From an uncultured Clostridium sp. (GTDB lineage Bacteria > Bacillota > Clostridia > Lachnospirales > Lachnospiraceae), in the NCBI GenBank assembly GCA_958442925.1, contig CAUCIO010000110.1:1-7245 (forward strand): DNA of 7,245 nt. The letters run 5' to 3'. The translations under genes and the position numbers were made by a program. Under the pieces are notes generated by a model. That model saw nothing but the letters and a program-made list of their open reading frames with translations. It had not been told where the DNA came from and did not search any database. This document shows positions 1-5,754 of the stretch, piece after piece; position 1 is the stretch's first letter, and every line of letters begins with the position of its first letter.

Positions 1-53
1 CTGGCCGGGAAAATTTTATATTTTTTCTCTGTCCTCTTGACGGGGAGCAGTTC

Positions 54-75
54 AGCAGGGTTTCCTGCTTTTTTT
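54..75 (+). terminator. Short intrinsic terminator of an upstream unit
   Basis: A 6-bp stem (AGCAGG at 54-59 pairing with CCTGCT at 64-69) closes a GTTT loop and runs directly into a seven-T tract (69-75). The stem is short, so efficiency may be modest. It would end transcription of whatever lies left of the window; no coding end is recognisable in bases 1-50. Confidence 0.6.
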
Positions 76-120
76 ACTATATGAACATAAGAAGTGTACT
101 GCTCTGTCTTTCTGTTCCGG

Positions 121-150
121 TTGACATACCGGCATTTAGAATAGTAAGAT
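121..150 (+). promoter_or_regulatory. Sigma-A-type promoter of the tsaE-tsaB-rimI operon
   Basis: A perfect -35 (TTGACA, 121-126) is followed after 18 bp by TAAGAT (145-150), placing the start near 157 and leaving a leader of about 25 nt before tsaE. It lies just downstream of the terminator at 54-75, as expected for the head of an operon. A 5-bp inverted repeat (CCGGT 117-121, ACCGG 128-132) brackets the -35 and could be an operator, or chance. Confidence 0.65.
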
Positions 151-180
151 AAAATACAGAAACAGGAAAGGAATCTGATT

Positions 181-627
181 ATGAAAATCATTGAAACATA
201 CAGCCCGGAAGAAACCTTTCAGGCAGGAAAGCAGCTGGGGGAGCAGGCGGAGAGAGGGCAGGTTTACTGTCTGAATGGAGATCTCGGCGTGGGAAAGACA
301 GTGTTTACCCAGGGGTTTGCTAAAGGACTGGGGATTCAGGGAGATGTAAACAGCCCGACATTCACAATTATTCAGCAGTATGAGGAGGGACGTCTTCCGC
401 TTTATCATTTTGATGTCTACCGGATTGGGGATATCAGCGAAATGGATGAGATAGGGTACGAAGATTGTTTTTATGGAGAAGGCGTATGCCTGATCGAATG
501 GGCGTCCCTGGTGGAGGAGATTATTCCGGAAACTGCCATTGAAATCAGGATTGAGAAGGATCTGGAACGGGGATTTGATTACCGGAAAATAACGGTGGAG
601 GAAAAAGATGAGAGTATTAGGAATTGA
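181..627 (+). CDS. tsaE: TsaE, ATPase of the tRNA t6A synthesis complex
   Basis: The 148-residue product matches the usual TsaE (YjeE/YdiB) length. It is the P-loop ATPase that binds the TsaB-TsaD heterodimer and is needed for repeated rounds of threonylcarbamoyl transfer to A37 of ANN-decoding tRNAs; it acts in the cytoplasm. Visible motifs: Walker A GDLGVGKT at residues 33-40, the switch-like NSPTF at 57-61, LYHFDVYR at 74-81 and IEWA at 105-108, all typical of the family. The ATG is preceded by AGGAAAGGA (164-172) at normal spacing. It opens the operon, and its last 20 bases overlap the start of tsaB, which suggests translational coupling. The long open frame antisense to it is a shadow. 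Function is inferred from family motifs and gene order. Confidence 0.95.
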   Translation: MKIIETYSPEETFQAGKQLGEQAERGQVYCLNGDLGVGKTVFTQGFAKGLGIQGDVNSPTFTIIQQYEEGRLPLYHFDVYRIGDISEMDEIGYEDCFYGEGVCLIEWASLVEEIIPETAIEIRIEKDLERGFDYRKITVEEKDESIRN

Positions 628-1360
628 AAGTTCGTCTCTGGTGGCCTCTGTGGCCATTGTGACAGATGGAATTTTAACAGCAGAATATACAGTAAACTTA
701 AAGAAAACCCATTCTCAGACTCTGCTTCCTATGATTGATGAAGTAATTCGTATGTTGGAAATTGAGCTGGAGAGCATTGACGCTATCGCTGTATCAGGCG
801 GGCCTGGTTCCTTTACAGGTCTGCGTATTGGCTCCGCTACAGCCAAGGGACTGGGCCTTGCCATGAAAAAGCCGCTGATTCACGTTCCTACTGTGGACGC
901 CATGGCCTACAATCTCTATGGAACAGACGCCCTGATCTGTCCGATTATGGACGCCAGAAGAAACCAGGTTTATACTGGCCTTTATCATTTCCAGGATGGA
1001 TTTGAGATTGTAAAGGAGCAGCAGCCGGCAGATATTAAAGAACTGGTGGAGGAATTAAATCAGCGGGGAGAGCGTGTGATTTTCCTGGGCGACGGAGTGC
1101 CTCCTTACCAGGATGTGATTGAGGAACTGATAGAGGTTCCGTACAGCTTTGCACCTGCTCATGTAAATCGCCAGAGAGGCGCTTCTGTGGCAGCTCTGGG
1201 CTGCGCCTATTTGGCAGAGGGAAAGACAGAAACAGCTATGGACCATAAGCCGGATTATCTGAGAAAATCCCAGGCGGAGAGAGAACGGGAACTGGCAGAG
1301 CGTCAGGGAGAGCTGGATAAGCTGGCGGCTGGTATTCAGGTAGTGGAAAAACAGATATAG
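608..1360 (+). CDS. tsaB: TsaB, scaffold subunit of the t6A complex
   Basis: This 250-residue protein is a member of the ASKHA (actin/Hsp70-like) fold and a catalytically inactive paralogue of TsaD. In bacteria it dimerises with TsaD and recruits TsaE for t6A37 formation on tRNA. Motifs seen: the N-terminal GIESSS strand (5-10), HSQTLLP (35-41), SGGPGSFTGLRIG (63-75), DARRNQVY (115-122) and the conserved C-terminal YLRKSQAERE (217-226). About 24 charged, helix-prone residues follow that motif, making it somewhat longer than the roughly 230 residues of the E. coli and B. subtilis proteins. GGAGG (597-601), inside the end of tsaE, sets the ATG six bases later. The tsaE-tsaB overlap supports co-translation. 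Confidence 0.95.
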   Translation: MRVLGIESSSLVASVAIVTDGILTAEYTVNLKKTHSQTLLPMIDEVIRMLEIELESIDAIAVSGGPGSFTGLRIGSATAKGLGLAMKKPLIHVPTVDAMAYNLYGTDALICPIMDARRNQVYTGLYHFQDGFEIVKEQQPADIKELVEELNQRGERVIFLGDGVPPYQDVIEELIEVPYSFAPAHVNRQRGASVAALGCAYLAEGKTETAMDHKPDYLRKSQAERERELAERQGELDKLAAGIQVVEKQI

Positions 1361-1426
1361 ATAAAACGGAAATACGAATAGCAGACAGAACTGGATATAG
1401 GGACAGGAAGGCGGGGAACAACGAAT

Positions 1427-1927
1427 ATGAGAATGACAGAAGCGGAAATTCGTCTGAGACCCATGGAAGAAAGGGATCTGACAGGGGTGTCAGAACTGGA
1501 ACGGTTAAGCTTTTCAGTGCCCTGGTCAGAAACAGTTTTAAGAGAAAGTCTGGAGAGCAGACTGGACTTTCTGTGGGTCCTGGAACAGGAAGAGGAAAGC
1601 TGCAGCTTGGAGAATGAAGGAGAATACGGGACTGGGAATCTGGTTGGATACTGTAATCTGCGGATTATTGCCGGAGAGGGAGAATTGATGCGGATTGCAG
1701 TTCATCCTGAACTTCGCGGCAGGGGACTTTCCAGGAAACTGATGGACAGACTGTCGGAAACTGCCAGAGAGCAGGAGGTAGAAGCAGTTACACTGGAAGT
1801 GAGAACGTCTAACCGGGCGGCTATAGAGCTTTATAAATCCTATGGTTTCAGGGAGGAAGCAGTCAGAAAAAATTATTATGAGAATCCGGTTGAAGATGCT
1901 CTTATCATGTGGCTTTACTGTTCTTGA
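1427..1927 (+). CDS. rimI: RimI-type GNAT N-acetyltransferase
   Basis: A 166-residue GNAT-fold enzyme of the RimI family, which transfers acetyl from acetyl-CoA to the N-terminal amine of ribosomal protein S18 (bS18) and in some bacteria of other proteins. The core motif is MRIAVHPELRGRGLS (88-102), which contains the acetyl-CoA pyrophosphate loop; the last position of the R/Q-x-x-G-x-G/A consensus is Ser102, a mild deviation. SNRAAIELYKSYGF (128-141) and NYYENPVEDALIMW (149-162) are diagnostic of RimI. An acidic, probably disordered loop sits at about 54-70. The chosen ATG has a purine-rich site (1405-1416) about 10 bases upstream; a second ATG two codons in is also possible. It ends the tsaE-tsaB-rimI unit and is followed by a strong terminator. 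The S18 substrate is inferred from family membership only. Confidence 0.88.
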   Translation: MRMTEAEIRLRPMEERDLTGVSELERLSFSVPWSETVLRESLESRLDFLWVLEQEEESCSLENEGEYGTGNLVGYCNLRIIAGEGELMRIAVHPELRGRGLSRKLMDRLSETAREQEVEAVTLEVRTSNRAAIELYKSYGFREEAVRKNYYENPVEDALIMWLYCS

Positions 1928-1970
1928 AGAAATTACCACTTAAAAAAGGCATAAGAACGATTATAATTTA

Positions 1971-1999
1971 GGGGTATCCGCTGCGGATGCCCCGTTTTT
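1971..1999 (+). terminator. Strong intrinsic terminator after rimI
   Basis: Ten paired positions (1971-1980 with 1984-1993, one G-T) close a CTG loop; the stem begins with GGGG/CCCC and is followed by GTTTTTCGTTTT. This marks the end of the tsaE-tsaB-rimI transcript. The opposite strand has no T tract after the stem, so it reads only rightward. Confidence 0.9.
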
Positions 2000-2085
2000 C
2001 GTTTTGAAGGAAAGACTATCCTGCGAAATGAAAAAAGCACCGCCTGGCAGGAAAGTATTTGGCAATAGAAGAAAGGTGAGGGAAC

Positions 2086-2328
2086 ATGAAAAAATACAAA
2101 AGCAATGGAGAACTGGAATCCGTGTGCTGCAACTGGTGCGGGAAACGTCTGATTGTAAAGAATGGGATCCTGCGGGAAGGAAGCGCTCATTTTGAGCTTA
2201 CCTGGAATTATTTTTCAGAAAAAGATGGAGAGATTCATAGTTTTGATCTCTGCGAGTCGTGTTATGACGAGCTGATTAACCAATTTAAAATTGCCGTACA
2301 GGTGAAAGAGCAGACGGAACTTTTGTAG
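2086..2328 (+). CDS. Small zinc-ribbon-like protein, function unknown
   Basis: An 80-residue cytoplasmic protein with no signal peptide or membrane segment. Two CxxC pairs, Cys15-Cys18 (CNWCGK) and Cys56-Cys59 (LCESCYDEL), are separated by 37 residues, the pattern of a four-cysteine zinc ribbon; Cys14 is an extra cysteine next to the first pair. The middle (YFSEKDGEIHSFDLC) resembles small Cys-pair proteins I associate with Lachnospiraceae genomes, but I cannot name the family. The start is set by AGGTGAGGG (2074-2082) just before the ATG. It lies between the rimI terminator and a second Cys-rich gene; no clear promoter is visible in 2000-2070. Metal binding is inferred from cysteine spacing only, and the biological role is unknown. 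The frame-shifted open frame at 2004-2195 is a shadow of it. Confidence 0.85.
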   Translation: MKKYKSNGELESVCCNWCGKRLIVKNGILREGSAHFELTWNYFSEKDGEIHSFDLCESCYDELINQFKIAVQVKEQTELL

Positions 2329-2344
2329 AATCTGAGCTGCAGGA

Positions 2345-2373
2345 TAGAAAAAAATTTTTCTTTGTGATATGAT
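2345..2373 (+). promoter_or_regulatory. Possible promoter for the second Cys-rich gene
   Basis: An extended -10 (TGaTATGAT, hexamer at 2368-2373) lies 17 bp from TAGAAA (2345-2350), which matches TTGACA at four of six positions. An A/T palindrome (AGAAAAA 2346-2352, TTTTTCT 2355-2361) overlaps the -35. The gene may instead, or also, be transcribed with its upstream neighbour, since there is no terminator between them. Confidence 0.4.
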
Positions 2374-2424
2374 AAACAAGAAGGAACTGTAGGATGAAAC
2401 TACTGCCGGATAGGAGGATCTGGG

Positions 2425-2757
2425 ATGATTATTGAACACAATCCAAAGGAGCTTGCAGCGATGGCGGAATTTCACAAGGGAAACCGGGCAGAAGGACTTA
2501 GACTGCAGGAGGAGTTTGCATCTGAATTCAGAGAGGAGTACAAGGATAAAGATCACTGTCCCTGTAAAAAGGCCTGCCGTTACCATGGGAATTGTAAAGA
2601 ATGTGTAGCGATCCACAGAGCGCATCAGGAGCACGTACCAAACTGCATGCGTCCTGTTTTGAATCAGAAAATCAAGCTTCTGTCTGAGTTGACAGAACAT
2701 ACGATTGCAGGTGAGATAGAAATGCCAAAGGAAATTCTGCGGAAGGAATTTCAGTAG
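2425..2757 (+). CDS. Small Cys/His-rich protein, function unknown
   Basis: The 110-residue product has a charged, helix-prone N-terminal part (6-42), a compact metal-site-like core (44-74) and a helical C-terminal tail. The core holds His44, Cys45, Cys47, Cys51, His54, Cys57, Cys60, His64, His67, His70 and Cys74, as in CPCKKACRYHGNCKECVAIH. This resembles a class of small CPCK...C..HG.C..C proteins common in clostridia, which I can describe but not name with a function. A perfect AGGAGG (2412-2417) seven bases before the ATG suggests strong translation. It follows the zinc-ribbon gene by 96 bp, may have its own promoter, and ends before a strong terminator (2826-2863). Binding of zinc or an iron-sulfur cluster is possible; the sequence does not say which. 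Confidence 0.85.
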   Translation: MIIEHNPKELAAMAEFHKGNRAEGLRLQEEFASEFREEYKDKDHCPCKKACRYHGNCKECVAIHRAHQEHVPNCMRPVLNQKIKLLSELTEHTIAGEIEMPKEILRKEFQ

Positions 2758-2825
2758 TAAAACCAGCCGATGATGCCGGAACAGCCTGCAAAATAAAACC
2801 AGGCGATATGATTTTGGAAATCAGG

Positions 2826-2863
2826 CGGAGAATCCTGCATGGCAGGGTTCTTCGTTCTTTTTC
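2826..2863 (+). terminator. Strong intrinsic terminator before rnz
   Basis: A 13-bp stem (2826-2838 with 2842-2854, two G-T pairs) closes an ATG triloop and is followed by TTCTTTTTC. It separates the two small Cys-rich genes from the rnz-tsaD unit. Confidence 0.9.
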
Positions 2864-2871
2864 ACTTTATT

Positions 2872-2896
2872 TAGGAAAGCGTATTTCCTATAAAAT
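2872..2896 (+). promoter_or_regulatory. Probable rnz promoter -10 with overlapping inverted repeat
   Basis: TATAAA (2889-2894, within TATAAAAT) is the best -10 between the terminator and rnz. No good -35 is present at 16-18 bp (TTTATT at 2866-2871), so strength or activator dependence is uncertain. A perfect 7-bp inverted repeat, TAGGAAA (2872-2878) and TTTCCTA (2884-2890) with a 5-bp spacer, overlaps the -10 and would suit a repressor operator. Confidence 0.45.
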
Positions 2897-2941
2897 CAAA
2901 ACTGCAGAACCAAAAAAGAAAACAGAGAGGAATTTTTTTAT

Positions 2942-3853
2942 ATGTTAGATGTTTGTCTGTTAGGTACAGGAGGAATGATGCCTCTTCCTTACCGGTGGCT
3001 CACATCCCTGATGACGCGGTGTGATGGAAGCAATCTTCTGATTGACTGCGGAGAGGGGACCCAGGTAGCCCTGAAGGAGAAGGGGTGGAGCCCAAAACCC
3101 ATTGATATTATCTGCTTTACTCATTATCATGCAGATCATATCAGCGGTCTTCCGGGCCTTCTTCTGACCATGGGAAACGCAGAGCGGACAGAGCCGGTTA
3201 CCATGATAGGACCCAGAGGACTGGAGCGGGTAGTAGGTGCGCTTAGAACCATTGCTCCGGAACTGCCGTTTGAACTTCGGTTTATTGAGCTGACAGAACC
3301 GAGAGAGCAGCTCCAGATAGGGCCATATGTAATAGACGCTTACCGTGTCAACCACAATGTAGTCTGCTACGGCTACGCGGTGTCTATTCCCAGAAAAGGA
3401 AAATTTGATGTGGACAGGGCCAGGGAACAGGAGATTCCCCAGCGTTTCTGGAACCGTCTTCAGAAGGGAGAGACTATTGAAGAGGAGGGACGCCTTTTTA
3501 CGCCGGACATGGTTCTTGGACCTGCCAGAAGAGGGATTAAGGTAGTTTACTGTACAGATACCAGACCGGTCCCGGTGATTGCAGAGTATGCAAAGGAAGC
3601 GGATTTATTTATCTGCGAGGGAATGTATGGAGAGGACGGCAAGGAGGCCAAAGCCAGAGAATACAAGCATATGACATTCCAGGAGGCGGCAGGACTGGCT
3701 AAGGAGGCCCAGCCGAAGGAAATGTGGCTGACACATTACAGTCCGTCTTTGACAAGGCCGGATGAATACGTGGATAAGGCGAGAGCGATTTTTGCCCGCA
3801 GTAAGGCGGCCAGGGACGGCTGGAGTGCAGAACTGGGATTTGACGAAGATTAG
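2942..3853 (+). CDS. rnz: Ribonuclease Z family tRNA 3' endonuclease
   Basis: A 303-residue metallo-beta-lactamase-fold protein of the RNase Z (ElaC) family, which cleaves the 3' trailer of precursor tRNAs. Metal ligands are all visible: THYHADH (60-66; His61, His63, Asp65, His66), His138 in VNHNV, Asp206 in YCTDTRP, and His265 in LTHYSP; His243 in KHMTFQEAA is the HST-loop histidine. NLLIDCGEGTQ (31-41) is typical. The N-terminal loop GTGGMMPLPYRWLTS (8-22) departs from the GT.....PxKxRN signature of B. subtilis-type enzymes, and the exosite arm near 152-170 lacks the Gly-Pro-rich tip, so it may be a divergent subtype. AGAGAGGA (2924-2931) lies 10 bases before the ATG. It is 20 bp from tsaD and probably co-transcribed with it. 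Another phosphodiesterase substrate cannot be excluded. Confidence 0.85.
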   Translation: MLDVCLLGTGGMMPLPYRWLTSLMTRCDGSNLLIDCGEGTQVALKEKGWSPKPIDIICFTHYHADHISGLPGLLLTMGNAERTEPVTMIGPRGLERVVGALRTIAPELPFELRFIELTEPREQLQIGPYVIDAYRVNHNVVCYGYAVSIPRKGKFDVDRAREQEIPQRFWNRLQKGETIEEEGRLFTPDMVLGPARRGIKVVYCTDTRPVPVIAEYAKEADLFICEGMYGEDGKEAKAREYKHMTFQEAAGLAKEAQPKEMWLTHYSPSLTRPDEYVDKARAIFARSKAARDGWSAELGFDED

Positions 3854-3873
3854 CAATTAGGAGAGAATGAAAG

Positions 3874-4911
3874 ATGAACGGACAAGAGATAAACGAAGAT
3901 GTTTTGATTCTGGCCATAGAGAGCTCCTGCGATGAGACGGCTGCCTCCGTGGTGAAGAATGGAAGAGAGGTGCTTTCCAATGTGATTTCTTCCCAGATTG
4001 ATCTCCATACTCTTTATGGAGGAGTGGTTCCGGAGATTGCATCAAGAAAGCATATCGAAAAGATTAATCAGGTGATTGAAAGCGCTCTCACAGAGGCTAA
4101 TGTGTCTCTGGAAGACATTACAGCTATAGCAGTCACCTACGGGCCAGGTCTTGTAGGCGCTCTTTTAGTCGGCGTGGCAGAGGCAAAGGCATTAGCCTAT
4201 GCGGCTAAGAAACCGTTAGTGGGAGTTCACCACATTGAAGGACACGTTTCTGCTAATTTTATTGAAAATCCAGATTTGGAACCGCCTTTTGTCTGCCTGA
4301 TTGTGTCAGGGGGGCATACCCATCTGGTCATTGTGAAAGATTATGGAGAGTTTGAAATTATCGGACATACCAGAGACGACGCGGCAGGTGAGGCTTTTGA
4401 CAAGGTGGCCAGAGCCGTAGGGTTAGGATATCCGGGCGGTCCCAAGGTGGATAAGGCGGCAAAAGAGGGAAATCCCCATGCCATTGAATTTCCGCGTGCC
4501 AAGGTAGGAGATAATCCCTATGATTTCAGCTTCAGCGGCTTAAAATCAGCAGTATTAAACTACATTAATCATGCCAGAATGACAGGAGAAGAAATAAACG
4601 TTCCGGATTTGGCTGCTTCTTTCCAGAATGCAGTGGTAGAGTCCCTGGTATCCAGAGCTATTATGGCAGCGAAGGAATACGGATATGACAAACTGGCGAT
4701 TGCCGGAGGAGTGGCTTCTAATTCAGCTCTCCGGGAGGGAATGCGGGCTGCCTGCGAAAAGGAAGGAATCCGCTTTTATCATCCATCGCCGATTTACTGC
4801 ACCGATAACGCGGCTATGATCGGAACAGCTGCTTACTATGAATATAAGAAAGGTGCCCGGTCTGGATGGGATTTAAATGCAGTCCCGAACTTAAAGCTGG
4901 GGGAGCGGTAG
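3874..4911 (+). CDS. tsaD: TsaD, tRNA threonylcarbamoyl transferase
   Basis: This 345-residue ASKHA-fold enzyme is the universal Kae1/TsaD/YgjD family transferase. It moves the threonylcarbamoyl group from threonylcarbamoyl-AMP to A37 of ANN-decoding tRNAs, in complex with TsaB and TsaE. Visible signatures: AIESSCDETA (14-23), GGVVPEIASRKH (49-60), the metal site HHIEGH (119-124; His120, His124), SGGHTHL (145-151), AGEAFDKVARAVGLGYPGG (171-189) and CTDNAAMIG (309-317) with metal ligand Asp311. AGGAGAG (3859-3865) sets the ATG at 3874; an out-of-frame ATG at 3867 is not the start. About eight residues precede the usual family N-terminus. It is separated from its partners tsaE-tsaB by the small Cys-rich genes and rnz, whereas in Bacillus the four genes adjoin. 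The older name O-sialoglycoprotein endopeptidase (gcp) is a misnomer. Confidence 0.96.
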   Translation: MNGQEINEDVLILAIESSCDETAASVVKNGREVLSNVISSQIDLHTLYGGVVPEIASRKHIEKINQVIESALTEANVSLEDITAIAVTYGPGLVGALLVGVAEAKALAYAAKKPLVGVHHIEGHVSANFIENPDLEPPFVCLIVSGGHTHLVIVKDYGEFEIIGHTRDDAAGEAFDKVARAVGLGYPGGPKVDKAAKEGNPHAIEFPRAKVGDNPYDFSFSGLKSAVLNYINHARMTGEEINVPDLAASFQNAVVESLVSRAIMAAKEYGYDKLAIAGGVASNSALREGMRAACEKEGIRFYHPSPIYCTDNAAMIGTAAYYEYKKGARSGWDLNAVPNLKLGER

Positions 4912-4935
4912 GGATTTAAGAAAGGGAGTGACGCC

Positions 4936-5667
4936 ATGACGAAACAGGTTTCCGCGATTGTTCTGGCAGCAGGACAGGGAAAACGGATGGGAAGCAGAAT
5001 TCAAAAGCAGTTTTTGGATCTGGGCGGTTATCCAGTTCTTTATTACAGTCTGAAAACCTTTGAGGAAAGCCGGGTATCTCAGGTCATCCTTGTCACTGGA
5101 GAACAGGAAATCGAATTCTGCAGGCGGGAGATTGTAGAACGATATGGATTCTCCAAGGTCAAGGCGGTGGTCGCAGGAGGAGCAGAGCGCTATCACTCTG
5201 TCTACCAGGGGTTGAAGCAGGTGTCGGCCTCTTCTGATATTGTGCTGATCCATGATGGGGCGCGCCCGTTTGTAGATACAGATATGATAGACAGAACGAT
5301 CCGGGCAGCAGAGGAGTTTCAGGCCTGCGCTGCCGGTATGCCATCTAAAGATACGGTAAAAATTGCAGATGAAAACGGCTTTGCGGCTTCCACACCGGAA
5401 CGCTCCAGAGTGTGGATGGTGCAGACACCCCAGACGTTTTCCAGAGCATTAATCTGGAAAGCCTACCAGGCTATGATGGAGGATGAGTCACTGCAGCAGG
5501 GAGTGACAGATGACGCTATGGTTGTAGAGCGGCTGACCGGGGTACCGGTGCGGCTGGTAGAAGGTTCCTATGAAAATATGAAGGTGACAACACCGGAGGA
5601 TATGGAGGTGGCTGCAGCCATCTTAAAACGTCGGGGTGACAGAACGCTTTCTGAAACAGAGGGTTAG
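4936..5667 (+). CDS. ispD: IspD, MEP cytidylyltransferase
   Basis: The 243-residue protein is 2-C-methyl-D-erythritol 4-phosphate cytidylyltransferase, which joins MEP and CTP to make CDP-methylerythritol, the third step of the MEP isoprenoid pathway. The nucleotide-binding loop LAAGQGKRMGS (10-20; Arg17) is followed by Lys24 of the QKQF motif. HDGARPF (106-112), the substrate-contact region near Thr140 and Arg156, VQTPQTF (162-168) and NMKVTTPED (214-222; Lys216) complete the family set. GGGAGTG (4924-4930) sits six bases before the ATG, and the gap from tsaD is 24 bp, so it is probably read through from the rnz-tsaD unit. No ispF fusion or neighbour is visible. Length and motifs are normal. 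Confidence 0.95.
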   Translation: MTKQVSAIVLAAGQGKRMGSRIQKQFLDLGGYPVLYYSLKTFEESRVSQVILVTGEQEIEFCRREIVERYGFSKVKAVVAGGAERYHSVYQGLKQVSASSDIVLIHDGARPFVDTDMIDRTIRAAEEFQACAAGMPSKDTVKIADENGFAASTPERSRVWMVQTPQTFSRALIWKAYQAMMEDESLQQGVTDDAMVVERLTGVPVRLVEGSYENMKVTTPEDMEVAAAILKRRGDRTLSETEG

Positions 5668-5676
5668 AAGGTCTGA

Positions 5677-5688
5677 GAGGGGGCGGGG
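5677..5688 (+). promoter_or_regulatory. Strong purine-rich ribosome-site-like sequence without a standard start codon
   Basis: GAGAGGGGGCGGGG lies ten bases after the ispD stop. The frame of the downstream HydE-like gene is open from 5677 onward, but it contains no ATG, GTG or TTG until the GTG at 5755. In-frame ATC (5692) and ATA (5701) fall where a start would be expected. Either a non-standard start is used, or a former start was lost, or this site is decorative. Confidence 0.35.
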
Positions 5689-5754
5689 ACAATCGAAAGA
5701 ATAGAAAAACAGAACCAGCAGGAAAAAACAGGCAGGACAGAATATCCGGAACAG

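Noticed and set aside
136..657. 173-codon open frame on the - strand
   Set aside because: It is antisense to tsaE and its promoter region, lacks recognisable motifs, and its composition is that of a shadow frame.
1939..1967. TATAAT at 1962-1967 as a promoter
   Set aside because: The matching -35 position (CTTAAA) is poor, and the rimI terminator begins four bases downstream, so a transcript would end at once.
2019..2052. TCCTGC/GCAGGA inverted repeat before the zinc-ribbon gene
   Set aside because: Only six pairs across a 22-base loop with no supporting context; likely chance.
2004..2195. 63-codon + strand open frame overlapping the zinc-ribbon gene
   Set aside because: No ribosome site, no family features; it is the shifted frame of the real gene.
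2215..2700. 161-codon open frame on the - strand over the two Cys-rich genes
   Set aside because: The + strand genes have good ribosome sites and cysteine patterns; the antisense frame has none and crosses the promoter-like gap.
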